Below, one piece after another: positions 1 to 12,024 of a DNA stretch of 64,000 nucleotides (within the stretch, counting starts at the first letter, position 1; each line of letters begins with the position of its first letter). The position numbers and the translations under genes were made by a program. The DNA comes from Bedellia somnulentella (lineage: Eukaryota > Arthropoda > Insecta > Lepidoptera > Bedelliidae), in NCBI GenBank assembly GCA_963576735.1, contig OY755191.1, positions 9,639,608 to 9,703,607 on the forward strand. The letters are read 5' to 3'. A model generated the notes under the pieces. That model ran no database searches. It saw only the letters and a list, made by a program, of their open reading frames with translations, and was not told where the DNA came from.

Positions 1-904
1 ACGTTTACAATAATAATTTTCTACAATATAGGTAGAAGTTGAGGTTCTATACAGTCTCTTATTATTTTCTTAATACATTGAAATAGAATAGCGCAAAAGT
101 TTTTTTTAAAATACATCTTTTATATAAGCTAATTAATCTATTCAATTTAAAATAGTTTCATTATACGCGCGGTTATCTCTCACACTCCGTGTAATACTTA
201 ATTAAGGCTAGTGCACACTGTTAATAAAAAACGCGCGCTGTCTTTACGTGCCTGGGACCTAGCGACTACGGCAGTGAAATACTAGTGTACGTGCCTTCAC
301 AGACGTTTGCGTCTACGAAGATACTTTCACGAAGAACTGCATTGAGATTTCACGGTTTGCGCTTTTCATTTCTCAACTGAGCTGTCTTGATAAATCCGAT
401 TATTCTATTGTACGAAACAAATGTGTGTCTTTAGACTTCATCCTTGCCATTTTAGAGTAAGGTTTTGCTGGTAAGGTGAAACGAAATTGTTTTGTTTCTA
501 GTTGTAAAAGTCACCAAGTTTTTTTGGTTTTAATTTGTTGTACATACAAATTGTCTGCTGTCGTACTAGACTTACGTGGTTGAACTGTTTGTCTATAGCC
601 AAAGCCTCTGATATGATATTGGCTGTGATCATCATCACTGATGTTTTATACCTAATAAAAAATTAGGTAAATTATTTTAGTTCCAATGTTTTTCCTCTTG
701 TTTCAGCCAAAATTTATAATTTACGCGGTTTGAACTAACTAATTGCGTTTGAGTATTCAGCGCAACACTGTTGACTAACAAAATAATGTAATACAATTGT
801 TTGAGTTAGTAGTTTAATGAAGCATTTTAGAGTCAAATCTGGACAAATAGACAAACAGCATCAAAATTTGGATATTGAGTTCGTTTCAATGATTGGTATT
901 AATT
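1..904. other. Spacer, no gene seen
   Basis: AT-rich sequence with no sizeable open frame in either direction. The part around 230-480 is richer in GC and could be an untranslated exon or an old repeat, but nothing identifies it. Confidence 0.5.
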
Positions 905-1135
905 ACTTTTCGAAATTCAAAATCAGGGTTCACGCCGTAAATCCCTGAATAGACGGCAAAAATACTTTTACTTCTGAACATCATGTGACCTATTGTCACC
1001 TGGTATTCACAGTACCCGTGTTTTGCTTGAGTAGTGCATCCCCTTAGTCAGACCTATCGCCGTTTTGTACATGATTAAACCAACTCCGCAATCCAGGCTT
1101 CTTCGTGATGGTTTCTCAATGTTAACAACCTTGAT
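905..1135 (-). repeat. SINE-B, decayed 3' part
   Basis: Read on the minus strand this matches the body and 3' part of the tRNA-derived SINE-B copies at 22170 and 36675. It shares the blocks TGGTTGTTAACGGTGA (decayed here), AAAACGGCGATAGG, GATGTTCAGAAGTA and the CGGCGTGAAC end. The tRNA-like head is missing and substitutions are many, so the copy is old and 5'-truncated. Confidence 0.7.
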
Positions 1136-1159
1136 TAATTAAACATCCTTATTATTTAA

Positions 1160-1312
1160 ATAAAAAGGCAGGTGTCCGGAGTATCAAGAATAAAAGAGCA
1201 TGTATGAAAATATTTATGGATGTGAACGAAGCTAGATCGTACAAAGTGGCGATCGATAGTCTCGGCCTACCCCAACGGGAACTAACGGCTTGAGTATTAT
1301 GTATGTAATATG
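1160..1312 (+). repeat. RTE-clade retrotransposon 3' fragment
   Basis: Carries the end of the RTE ORF (AAAAAGGCAGGTGTCC through the codons for WRSIVS-YPNG) and the start of a TATG tail. Relative to the better copy at 24306-24740 it lacks about 20 nt (the REVCQ codons). It is a dead 5'-truncated insertion. Confidence 0.8.
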
Positions 1313-2854
1313 ATTTTAAAAAAAACGCATATTTGTTTTCCTGACTCATGATTTGAACCCACTGATATATAAATATCGTTAATTTCTCTTCTCTTGACAT
1401 AATAATCTTACCAACAATAAATAAAACAGTAAAATTAATTAACAAATAATTTCCTCATATTATTCCAAGTACAGAAAATCCTATTAGCATGAATAATATA
1501 AAGCGTTACAAACGTTTAATGTCAGAACACTCGGTACATGTCTAATAAAATGAAGGGTTTAGTACGCTCAAGTTGAAGCACAAAGAAAATATAGATATCA
1601 CAAGACATTAATACATAATGGTTATATTCTAGAGATGAGGAGATAGTGAAATTTATGGTTGTCGTGCACGTTGAGGTCGTGTTATAAAGTCGCTGACTTT
1701 TTTGTCGTGGCGGTTATGACATGCGAATCGTGACGTGTATGCGCTTAGCTTTATAATGTCGTGGCTAGACTATTTGGTTTTGCTTTTGTGTTTCTTACAG
1801 TGTTAATTGATATGGATAGAAAATCGTGGTAAAAGATTTCCACTAAATTCCTTGTTTGACATACGATTTTTGCAGTATGTATTTCCACATTACCTAACTT
1901 TTGATTCTTGGAGGCTTTGTACGTTTGACACATTGTCACCAAACTAAGTATAATATGGGCTGTTATTTGCCTTCTTTAGTCTTTTCAACCCATAAAGGTA
2001 GCCGACATTTTTTTATCGGAGAGCTGTGTACCACAAGCAACTAACTTTTAAAATATAACACCGCATTAAAGTATGTAAAAGCCTAAACGAAATTGACTTT
2101 AACTGGACTAACAACTTAAATTTAAAAAGGCCAAACAATCGTTTAAGTCGCCTGCGATCTAAAAAGGTGAGATAAGTAACGCATTTGTTCCGAGATAACC
2201 TTAACAAAGTGACGCCTAGGAATGTTAACAGGGTGTTCCTTTTTAATGACACGCTGACGTCACTCGTCATGGTTGAACAGTCATTGACACCGCTTATTGT
2301 GGCGGGAATTATCAAAATTAGTCTTTATTAAACTAGTATGTATGTAGAGTACTTTTATTTAAATATGAACGTATTTTTAATTTTTATATGATAATTGGTA
2401 TATCCTTTTTTGAATGAGACGAAATTTCATTACTTAAATTTATGGTGAATAACGATTTTATTAGTTGAATATTATTTATGTTATTCGTATGAATCTGCTG
2501 AGTTTCTGATATTGAACTACTCTATCCCAAAACGTTAGACTAGAGTAAAAATAAGAGTATAAATGATTAAAAAAACGACGGTGTTCAAAATCCAATATCA
2601 AGGTTTCACGAGTTTAAATAGATTTTCCGGATCCATATTGGCTCACATAATAAAATTTACTCTATTCTGTTTCGAACCTCCGATAATAGGACTTAAAAAG
2701 TTAAATGAAATATGCGCACCCAGATTTTTACTACTTATTTCAAATTTCATAACTTCAGCTACCCTTTTTTCGGATCCACTTAGTAAGAATGAGGAGATGG
2801 GATGGTTATTTTTTATTTCTCAGGAAATAATATATTTTTTATATTCTTACGCCT
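1313..2854. other. AT-rich spacer
   Basis: No gene or recognisable repeat. Short open frames here have no coding character. Confidence 0.5.
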
Positions 2855-3058
2855 TTATTTACCATTGGGGTAGGCAGAGACTATCGATCGCCACTTTGTA
2901 CGATCCTGGCAAACCTGTCTAATTTCATCAACATCCATATTTTTTTTCATACATGCTCTTTTATTCTTCATATTTCGGACGCCTGCCTTTTTGAGCACAC
3001 TCTCTATTTGGATTAAATGTGTCCTCCGCAGTCGTCCTCTACTAACATTACCTTCCAT
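2855..3058 (-). repeat. RTE-clade retrotransposon 3' fragment
   Basis: Antisense of the RTE C-terminus, from the YPNG codons near 2860 back to the EGNVSRGR region near 3050. The TATG tail has been lost. Substitutions break the frame relative to the 24364-24708 copy. Confidence 0.75.
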
Positions 3059-3849
3059 TTTAGTTTATAGATCTACAATTCAATTTACATACACGCTATT
3101 AATTAAAGCTAATTAATTTAACAAAGCTACATCAATTTTCGTCGCTCTAGTCTCTGCCATGAGGAGCAGAGTGATTTAAATTTTAGCCTCTTACAAACTA
3201 CCAGATAAACCGGTTTCTTCGGAAGTAATAAAAATAGCGTCTAAAAAGCGTGAAGCAAACAAAAAAAACTAAATAAGCAAGGGTTGTGTCGAGCCTGCGC
3301 AGGATCCTTGATAAGCCTTCCGAACATACCCGAACTGACCCGATAGAGTTCATTCGTCCTCAGTGTGTCTCTTTCTTTTGTATAAACAAATGTGAAACAC
3401 CCTTATTACAGAAATAAAGGACCTATTATCGTGTAGTATTAGTGGGAAAACTAGAGCAGGCTCAGTCAAAGTCAAACCTTAATACGATTTTAATAGAGTA
3501 TGAATTCCTTTGACATTTCTTACAAAAAACTTTGATGGTTTAAGAAATATTCTTCCTTATTCCTCCCAAACTTCTTAACGTTCTTAAGTAACACGTAAAA
3601 CATAAAAAGCTTAATAGTAGAAATACAGAAGTTTAATTTGAAGGAACACGCTGAGTGTTGACGGAAAAATCACGTTTTGTTTTTATTGACGTGACAATGG
3701 TATTTCTTGTACATTTTATAGTGAGAAAGTTACAAATATTTCGTACACACGGTTAAGTAGTAATAACGATTGATAGAAACAAGATAGGATAGGGCAGGCA
3801 TTTTTTTGCATTTGCTTTGCTTACATTCAACTACCTTTGGTTCGACAGG
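3059..3849. other. Spacer, no gene seen
   Basis: No supported gene, RNA or clear repeat. Confidence 0.45.
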
Positions 3850-4085
3850 TAATGTTTATATTTTACCATTTGGTTTTACGGATGTGTTGCAGGTTTAAAT
3901 CCTGCAGATTTTTATGATGAATATAAATGATTATTATTTAGTCTTTGATGTGACTGACTGATTTATATGACTGAGTTGGTATCACATATCACAAGTCATT
4001 CATCTGTACTTCATTATTTAATGTTATTACATTATACCTTTGTAACTTCGTCTTTAAATAAATCTTACTTAATATTGAAGAACAA
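3850..4085 (+). repeat. SINE-D, decayed copy
   Basis: Has a weak B-box-like stretch (AGGTTTAAATCCTGC, near 3890), then the body shared with the copy at 29460: ATGATGAATATAAATGA..., TTTAGTCTTTGATGT, and a TTTAATG-rich end. The head is badly decayed. Confidence 0.5.
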
Positions 4086-4609
4086 AAATAGATCTGTTTA
4101 GTAGATGTAGTCATTTCCCCCTTAAGATATACAAAGTTGACCTCTTGTGAATATTAGTAAAGATTACATTTAATACATACCAGTGTTTGAGGAAATTCAG
4201 GATTCATATTTTCTACTCCAAAAACGACTAGTAACAAGGTATTTTTATTTTACTAAAACAGATCTAGACACTCATTTCTAGACAGACGAACACCATCCCA
4301 CACCAATATGAATCCGCCCGAACTACTAAAATAAAAGCAGCACATTTCCCAGTAACAATTGATCTCATTGAATTTCATATAGGAAGTATCAATTCACGAG
4401 GAATTGAACTCGGCTAAATGCCCATAACTCAGTTAGGTGAAAGCTGCACTTATCGATCGTATGACAACTGTAATCTTATGAATTCGATACGCCATTTTCT
4501 CGGGTTATCGAACTTGGAATATGTCATGAAATTGCATCATACTGTAGATGCATGAACTGAACGAATCACTGAAATGCTGTTTTTTTAATATCTGATATCA
4601 CTAAGTGAT

Positions 4610-4925
4610 CGCTTCTATGGTCTAGCGGCAGAGCGTTAGGCTCATGATCACGATGTCTCGGGTTCGATTGTCGGGGGGGTAAAGTCACAAAAATCAATTT
4701 TGGAGTTTAGTAGGGTATTGTAGGCTCCAGCTTTTATCAGAAAATAAAGATGACTCCATGCTCCTAAAAATGCGCATGAAAGTAGTGATCAATCAAAGTC
4801 ATCCAATCCGTGCTGACTGGGGCATGGAGTCAGGCGAACTTATCACAATCAAGATGGGCTCGTGCCCCTTGATGGAAATTTGATTATATGGACTGTGTTA
4901 GTCTGTAACATAACCGAAACCCCTT
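4610..4925 (+). repeat. tRNA-derived SINE (type C)
   Basis: The 5' part is tRNA-like: GTCTAGCGGCAGAGCG fits an A box and GGGTTCGATTGTCGG a B box, about 35 nt apart, so an internal RNA polymerase III promoter is likely in the parent. A body of about 240 nt unrelated to tRNA follows (GCATGGAGTCAGGCGAAC). No second copy was found in the window, so the limits are approximate. Confidence 0.6.
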
Positions 4926-5507
4926 TTTATCATAAAGGAATAATTAATGGTAAAGACATATTAATTGTACCTCGCATAATACGAATGACATGAAAATTTG
5001 GGTTATTGAATTCTATGCTTGATGTTAGCGTTTACATTAACTCGAGAAACTAAGTTCACAATAACGAGAAATATTCTGACATATTTCATGTAAAAATATA
5101 CAATATTTTTAATATTAAAATTATGCGACAACAAACATCTTAATTTGTAATAAGTTCATGGAAATATTCAAGTCTTGGAAATATTCCGTATACAAAAGTA
5201 GATACCAGAATATTATAAATTATTCAAAGAAACTGAAATCATTACCCATTTTTCCAGCTAGTTTAAGGTCAAAGAAAATCTCAAGTGGATCCAAAACGAG
5301 CCACGTACAATAAAACGGCTACTTCTTTCATAGATTTCATAAAAGACCAAATAATTCACAATGATTAGATGGTTGGAACATACTCATTGTAAGAATTTAG
5401 AATATATTGGAATGTTTAGTCAATATTTAAAAAGCTATTCATTGACTTCTACATTGAATAAACCTTTTCTGAAGTCACAAAAGCTGTCTTGACAAATATT
5501 ACTAAAG
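4926..5507. other. AT-rich spacer
   Basis: Nothing recognisable on either strand. Confidence 0.45.
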
Positions 5508-5913
5508 ATTAATTTGAAAGTTTGTAATGTGAGGTTATGTGATCGTGTGAGGAATGATGTGATTCGTGAAAGGTGTGGTGTGAAAGATGATATTTGTGGT
5601 GTGAAAAAGGAATGTTGAGATGGTTTGGGCACATAGAGAGGATGGATGACAGTAAATTGGTGAAAGAGATATATAGAGCCAATGTTGAAGGTAATGTTAG
5701 TAGAGGACGACCTCGGAGGACACATTTAGATCAAATAGAAAAGGCAGGTGTATGAAGTATGAAGAATAAAAGAGCATGTATGAAAAGATTGATGGATGTG
5801 AATGAAGCTAGAGAGGTTTGCCAGGATCGTACAAAGTGGCGATCGATAGTCTCTGCCTACCCCAATGGGAACTAACGGCGTGAGAATATGTATGTATGTA
5901 TGTATTAATTTGA
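5508..5913 (+). mobile_element. RTE-clade 3' fragment with target-site duplication
   Basis: Insertion body 5518-5903, flanked by ATTAATTTGA at 5508-5517 and 5904-5913. It encodes in pieces the RTE C-terminal stretch (RWFGHIERMDD, RGRPRRTH, NKRACMKRLMDV, VSAYPNGN), then GGCGTGAGAATATG and TATG repeats. Compared with 24306-24740 it lacks about 30 nt before the AAAAGGCAGG block and has small frame-breaking indels. The duplication shows a true 5'-truncated retrotransposition event. Confidence 0.85.
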
Positions 5914-6103
5914 CTTTAATCTATAAATATTATTTCATTTTTGTGTTCATATTGTCGCCATTTAACCATTTTGAGTTTCTTTTCGTATTTAACTTTACTC
6001 GCTCTAGAAACCAAGATGAGAAGAACTGTGAGTAAATTCTTGTCTAAGCCAACACTAAATGTCGCGGTTAGTTTTATCCTTTGGTATTTAAGATACCCTA
6101 GTT

Positions 6104-6312
6104 AGCTGTGTAGTGTCGGCTTAGAATAGCAGGCGACTAACGGTATTGGGGCTTTTAAGGGATTTTTTGGCGATGCGGTTGGAGACCCATCACCAACAAC
6201 CTTCATTTCACCATCTTTTCCCCACGCAACTTCCAAAAGTGGCTGAGGAATTTCTAATTCCCTAGCTCTAGCTACTCCTTTAAGGGATTTTTAGCCGTGA
6301 GTATATGTACAT
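6104..6312 (+). repeat. SINE-A copy with internal deletion
   Basis: Starts at GCTGTGTAGTGTCGGC and ends GCCGTGAGTATATGTA. About 40 nt after the head are deleted (TTAGAATAGC joins GGCGACTAAC). The 3' tail runs straight into the reversed tail of the RTE fragment that follows. Confidence 0.85.
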
Positions 6313-6668
6313 ACATACATACATACATATACTCACGCCGCTAATTCCCATTGGGGTAGGCAGAGACTATCGATCGCCACTTTGTACGATCCTGGCAAAC
6401 CTCTCTTGCTTCGTCTACATCCATCAATCTTTTCATACATGCTCTTTTATTCTTCATACTTCGGACGCCTGCCTTTTTGAGCACACTTTCAATTTGGTCC
6501 AAGTGTGTCTTACGTGGCCGTCCTCTACTAACATTACCTTCCACATTAGCTCTATAGATACCTTTTACCAATTTCCTATCATCCATCCTCTCGATGTGCC
6601 CAAACCATCTCAACATTCCTTTTTCTATCTTACTTACAATATCATCTTTTATACCACACCTTTCACTA
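6313..6668 (-). repeat. RTE-clade retrotransposon 3' fragment
   Basis: Minus-strand copy of the RTE end: (CATA)n tail, CTCACGCCG, then antisense of VSAYPNGN back to about the KDDI codons. Its frame is open over about 110 codons (6341-6668), so it is young. A (TA/TATG)-rich patch at 6664-6700 marks the truncated 5' side. Confidence 0.85.
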
Positions 6669-7782
6669 TATATATATGTATATGTATATGTACGTATGCA
6701 TAGATACAAATGGATCGGGTAGTGTTATTCTAAATTATCACTTAGAACACAATGTCCTCGTTTTAATCCGACCGTGATGATAGAAAGAAATATGATATTC
6801 CAAGCCAAAGCTAAGACAATACAAAAATAAAATGAATACGAAGACTTAAAATATAATGAACACAAAATAATAGCGGCTGGTACAGTTAGGCGAGACCGCT
6901 ACACAATATTATTTAGTCGCCTGAGGGCTTGCCTAGGTAGGGCTGTCGACACGACGTTTTAACACCTGAAAAGGTTTAATAATATTGCTTTTAGAATTTG
7001 TGTTGGTGTGTGAAGTGTTTTTCAAAACTTGGATATATTGTTAAGTCTTTTGTGATTTTGTTACTTACTTCTATAAATATTTCTGTATCTGTACACAGGA
7101 AGCTTTTAAGATATGTCAACCCTAAAACAGATTTAAAGTAAACACGTACGATCAAAATATGTAACACACATTAAAAACATATCGATTTCATACAAAGCCT
7201 TTGGTTCATTCATTTGACGTTCCAACATTGTAAAATGAAATTGTATAGGTTTTCCAATTTGAAGTATAAATAAATATACAACAGTTTAAAACTAAAGCGC
7301 TCTACGTGTTAGTTAAACGCCGAAAATCTAACACAACAATATCCAATTTACGTAGACCCACATCTCTTATTTATTTTGAACAAACGATAGTTCCATTTAT
7401 ACTGGTCTTAATGTGTCGAAACTAGATTTTTCTCCCGTCGCCAATATAGAGGAAAACCTCGTATTTTAATATCTCGCTCTGAATGGAACAGGATTATATT
7501 GATCCAATAGTCAATATTTGAAGGAATTGGATAATATTAATGTGTTTGCTAGTAGTTATTAAATACTACGCATTCATATGATTGAATATATTATATTACC
7601 TAATAAAATATTCGTCATATCTTTTGTATTGAAATAACAGTGCCATTTGCCATCGATTTGTAACATAATGCTATACCGAGGGCAATTGGATTACCTCTCC
7701 ATACATCTTACATAGTAAGCATGCCTATAGACTAAGTCTGTAAGGCTAGTTTCATACATTACTATACTTGCTCTACCGCTTA
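6669..7782. other. Spacer, no gene seen
   Basis: No supported gene or identifiable element. Confidence 0.45.
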
Positions 7783-7998
7783 CAAATACATACACATATC
7801 AGCCATACATTATTAGAAATTTCCTCAGCCACTTCGCAAAATGAGTGGAGAAAAGATGATAAACAAAAGAATGGATGGGTATGGGCCTCAAGCCACATCG
7901 CCCAATAATCTCTTAAAAAGCCCTAGAAACACGTAGTCGCATCTAACAATATCCGCGGAAAAGAATGGGTTAGTCCTGTTCTAAACCACTATACAGCT
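7783..7998 (-). repeat. SINE-A, old copy
   Basis: Degraded minus-strand SINE-A. Matching blocks are AAATTTCCTCAGCCACTT, GAGTGGAGAAAAGATG, CACATCGCCCAATAAT and AAAAAGCCCTAGAA. Tail and head are poorly kept. Confidence 0.65.
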
Positions 7999-9761
7999 CC
8001 GCTTATCCGTACTTCATATTTGATTTCATAATCTTATGATAATAAAGCCTTTGAAACCACAGAGCTCTTTGATAATCCAGCAACTAGAAACTCAAAGAAC
8101 ATCCAACAATAAATCTAAGTACATCAAATTACAAGCACACGAAGCGAACAGCGAAGAGCAGCGCATTTCATCAAAAAACAAAACTATTTACTCCGGGCGC
8201 ACTCAGAACCAACTATCTGAAATAAAATCTTTCTAGAACAATCCGTCTTCACATAAACAACGCTATAAAGCATCTAGTAAACCGTCTGTAAAGATGTGGA
8301 GTCGAACAAATCACGGTGTATCAAGTTGCTCTGTGGTCGGTTTATTGTCTCTGTTTTACCGCTAACCGCCATCCTGTCTTTCCGCCAATCAGGGTGGAAC
8401 TGAAGCGGTTCTTTCGTTACTCGTACAAATTTGAATTATTTCATGTTTTACAAATTGATGTTTTGGCGGGTTGCGTTCAACTGTTTTAAAGTTACTTACT
8501 TTGCTTAGTTCTCTATGCCTACTTAGATCATGTATTCTAAGTAGATACACATTCATTGTATGAAAAGTTGGGCAGCAAAAACAAGGTAGAAACCATATAA
8601 ATCGGCAATATACATATGAGTAGCACTTTAAGTATTTTCCCTGATATTTTTTGTATATTTTTTTTACGTAATAACCAATTAAAATCGAAATAACAACAAT
8701 ATTTGGTACAGCACTATGTATCTACCGTAATTGATCGAAGTATACCATCGGACCTTAACGTGGTATTATTTCTTAATGAATTTGATAACCACAAACCTCC
8801 CGAAAATTCATTCCAAACCTCACATACGAGTAGATCTATTCATTATTAGAAGAATCTATTCCAAAATAGAGACTGCTATAAAATATGCATCGATTAACGC
8901 CAAGTTGGGATGCAAAGGCTAATTGGCGAGCAAACATTATTTTAACGGGAAAGGTAACTTGTTAATTGCTTTTATAAAGGAAACCATGCAGATTCGACGT
9001 AATTTGTAAGACAAATAGACAATTTGTACATTGCGTTATTTTTAGTAGTTTTATGGTGAAATATGGGGCACTGTTTCAAAATTTAGTTTTTGTATCCTGC
9101 ATGTTTTGACTATAAATAAATCTACTATAATTAATCAATATCTAATTTTCTAACTCTAAATATAATAAATAATTAAAAAAGAACTAATTTACTTTCTTTC
9201 AAAACGACTTGAATACAGAAGCATAATCGTCGTAGAAGTATTGTTTCTAGCAAAGGTAATTCAAGGTCAGTCAACACTATCAAAACTTAAATGCCGTAGT
9301 CGTTTAAAAACTGTGTTACTACCAAAATCCTTAGAATCCAATAAAAGCAGGTACCACTTAGCTAAGTGTATCAATATAAATGGTAACATTTACGAGACTG
9401 TGTTTTATACAGATTTATTTCATGATTAAATTGGGTTCTACTTTTGGCTGGCTCACGGCTGGCTATATTCCAGGCTTTTCGGCGGATTGAAATCATACTT
9501 CAAGCCGGTCCTTAAAGGCTTATTACACTATTCTGAATTCATAATTCGTAAGCCGAAAGGCAGTGACTAGCTAATTAAGGTACCTAATAGGCGTTTTGTT
9601 CTACCCAACTTGGTTATTAAGCATTTGTAAAATTTACCGAACCTTTTTATTAGAGTTTATAAAAGTTACATAAGTACATTATATTCTAACTAATTAATAC
9701 AAGAATAGTGGTTACGTTATGAGTACTACTGACTAAATTAAATAATATGTAATATATATTT
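7999..9761. other. AT-rich spacer
   Basis: Open frames near 8036, 8731 and 9241 are short and lack coding character. A (TAGAA)n run at about 9757-9780 is the tail of the next feature. Confidence 0.45.
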
Positions 9762-9925
9762 AGAATAGAATAGAATAGAAAACTCTTTATTGTACATCAA
9801 ATATGGAAAAACAATTACAAATACACAGAATGAATTAACAAAAGTACAATTGGCGGTCTTATCACTAAAAGCGATCTCTTCCAGATAACCTTTGAATGGA
9901 GAGGTCAATAAATTAGAGTCATGTG
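9762..9925 (-). repeat. Non-LTR retrotransposon 3' UTR fragment
   Basis: Shares AAAACTCTTTATTG, GTACAATTGGCGGTCTTATC and GCGATCTCTTCCAGA with the 3' end of the minus-strand element at 42962-44245. Read on the minus strand it ends with a CAATAAAG polyadenylation-like signal and a (TTCTA)n tail. It is a 5'-truncated copy without coding sequence. Confidence 0.7.
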
Positions 9926-10253
9926 AGATAGATGTACAACAACTAATCTACACAAACAATACAACAATCCAGTCATACTTAAATCTAGTTACAAGATAAT
10001 AAACTATTAACAAACATATAAATACTATGATACAATAAATTAAAACTTATAATACATATAAATATTATGATACATATTTTTATTTTATATACTTAATATA
10101 TATAATTTAATTTATTTATAATGTTTATACCACAGTATAATAAATGTATCATATAGTTTGGCTATGGTTCTGTATGAAATCATATGATTACTATTGTAAA
10201 AGATGCATTCCATACTAAAATTTGAACGGCTTACATGATTTTTCTATTATGCA
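9926..10253. other. AT-rich spacer
   Basis: Very AT-rich with repeated ATACATATAAATA-like words. No gene. Confidence 0.4.
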
Positions 10254-10535
10254 AAGAAAACAAAATGATTTATCGATTTCCCGCCGAACCAGATTCGATT
10301 ATCTCGATTGACATGGCATGTCACACGGATGGCGAGGTTTCGCGCCAAAGCGCTGAGTTGGCCAAAGCGGCCAATATTCAAAGAGTATCACGCTATGAAC
10401 TTGAATTTAGACACGACATTTACTGGCTCAACTGTCAAACATGCTCCAATTGGACGAAGAATTTGTGTGCAAATTGCTGAAAATAGGTTGCATGCTAAAC
10501 GAACGAGTGCACGGCTCTACTTGTTTCATAAGCCG
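10254..10535 (+). other. Possible coding remnant, unrecognised
   Basis: A patch markedly richer in GC than its surroundings with two overlapping open frames. One runs 10265-10480 (starts MIYRFPAEPD, RNY-like codon pattern, three Cys near its end); the other runs 10308-10556 (contains STVKHAPIGRRICVQIAE). I recognise neither as a family. It may be an exon, a frameshifted remnant of a mobile-element gene, or chance. A possible splice donor (CC/GTATAA) lies at 10534/10535. Confidence 0.25.
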
Positions 10536-11254
10536 TATAAACTTACGCTATCATAAACTAGGTATTAATAAAAGCTCTAAAGTAGGTTGGGAAATATTTT
10601 CCCCTTATTTCGAGTACAATTTTCGAGATTGTTTATGTAAACTATGCATTTTTGTTTGTCTCAACTTTTTAAACGGGAATACCGAGAATTTTGTTACTGG
10701 GAAATACGGTTTAACGAAGTTTTATAAACATTAGATTAACAAAGGTTAGAAAGTAACAAAAATGGAGTTGGAGCTATTGCTTTGATAAATCGAGTTCAAA
10801 ACTGCTATGCTTGTTTACATTAGGTTAACTCTTTGATGCCAACAGCTTAATGATTCGTTTCTGTTTTTCGAAGGAACTCGAAGGTTATTGACCGTAAATA
10901 GAAAAGTTCAAATACAGTTACATTATTTTATTGGTTTCATGTGTTTATTAATTTATTTTCTAATAAATTGTATAGCGCTCCTTTGGCTATAAATAGCACT
11001 TGTCCTTTTCTTCACGTCTGTATCGTATGAGGCGGCTAAGGGTATTGGGAATATTAAGGTGATTTTTAATCTGAAGTATTCACATCCCCATTTGGGAATT
11101 ATAATCTTTAGTAATCATATGAATATTTGTAATAATAGTTTCAAATGTATTCCTTCTCAATACTTTATTATTATTAAAGACTACTTATGGAAAACTAACC
11201 GAGACAATAGCCAATATCAATCAATAGTATTATAAACAACCTTTTCTTTTTCAG
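10536..11254. other. Spacer with a SINE-A scrap
   Basis: 11025-11065 (GAGGCGGCTAAGGGTATTGG) resembles the middle of SINE-A, plus strand. The rest shows nothing recognisable. Confidence 0.35.
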
Positions 11255-11332
11255 GTAAATCTGAAGCTGAAACTGATCGGTAAAACATGCTTCAGCGAAA
11301 CTTTCGACAAAGTTATTTTGGCTCGTCGGTAA
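11255..11332 (+). other. Possible terminal exon
   Basis: A strong splice-acceptor-like tract (CCTTTTCTTTTTCAG) ends at 11254. It is followed by 25 sense codons beginning VNLKLKLIGK and a TAA at 11330-11332. No upstream exon in matching phase was found. The opposite strand carries a longer open frame over the same end, so at most one of the two is likely real. Confidence 0.2.
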
Positions 11333-11540
11333 TAACGTAAAATGCCGGTATATATTCGGCAAACTTTTGACTTGAGCCTTCGCCTTCGTGAATTAATCCA
11401 AAAATAATCCGGTCATACGTTATGTTACGTAAAATGAAAGCCTTCAGATTTTTGTCAACTTTACGGATTTTCAAACTACATACGTTAATCCTACCTCTGA
11501 TGCCGGTGTGGGTAGAATTTAGAACTTGCGAATGTATCAC
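11313..11540 (-). pseudogene. Possible retroelement protease-region remnant
   Basis: Open for about 75 codons without an ATG at its start (first codon GTG, in-frame TAA just upstream). The stretch LRNITYDRIIFGL resembles the Y-D-x-I/L-x-G-L segment near the end of retroviral-type aspartic proteases in insect gypsy elements, and the residues before it fit the preceding beta strands. The active-site D-T/S-G is not present. This is resemblance from memory only. It could be an unrelated exon. Confidence 0.25.
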
Positions 11541-11640
11541 TTACTTAAATTCAATGGTTTGAATATTTTATTTATTTCAAAAACACTGACACCATATTTT
11601 TTTTTTCGGTTTATTAGAATAATAGCATACATATGTACAT

Positions 11641-11770
11641 ATACTCACAGCTATAAATCCCCTAAATATCCCCATTTAGAGCTTAAGATTTAAAAATATC
11701 TTAGCCACATTAGGAGATCGATTGGGGGAAAAGATTGTAAAATAAAAGAGGTTTAGTGTTGGGTCTTAAA
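11641..11770 (-). repeat. SINE-A, 3' half
   Basis: Begins ATACTCACAGCTATAAATCC and keeps GAAAAGATTGTAAAATAAA. Its 5' half was lost or replaced where the next SINE-A copy begins. The two lie in the same orientation. Confidence 0.7.
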
Positions 11771-12024
11771 ATACTTACATACATACATACATATACTCAC
11801 GGCTATAAATCCCTAAAAGGGGTAGCCAGAGCTAAGGAATTAGAAATTCCCCAGCCACTTTTGGAAAGTTGAGTGGGGTAAAGATGGTGAAATAAAGGTT
11901 GTTGATGATGGGTCTCCAACCGCATCGCCCAAAAATCCCTTAATAGCCCCAATACCGTTAGTCGCCTCTTACGTACACCCACCGGAAAAAATGGGGTAGT
12001 GCTATTCTAAGCCGACACTACACA
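11771..12024 (-). repeat. SINE-A, near complete
   Basis: (CATA)n tail, ATACTCACGGCTATAAATCC through to GCCGACACTACACAGC. It has all blocks of the family, including CATCGCCCAAAAATCCC and GTCGCCTCTTACGT. Confidence 0.9.

Noticed and set aside
6305..6703. Plus-strand frame of 132 codons
   Set aside because: It is the antisense of an RTE C-terminus. The same false peptide recurs at 20047-20328 (minus) and 27126-27383 wherever an RTE end lies on the opposite strand.
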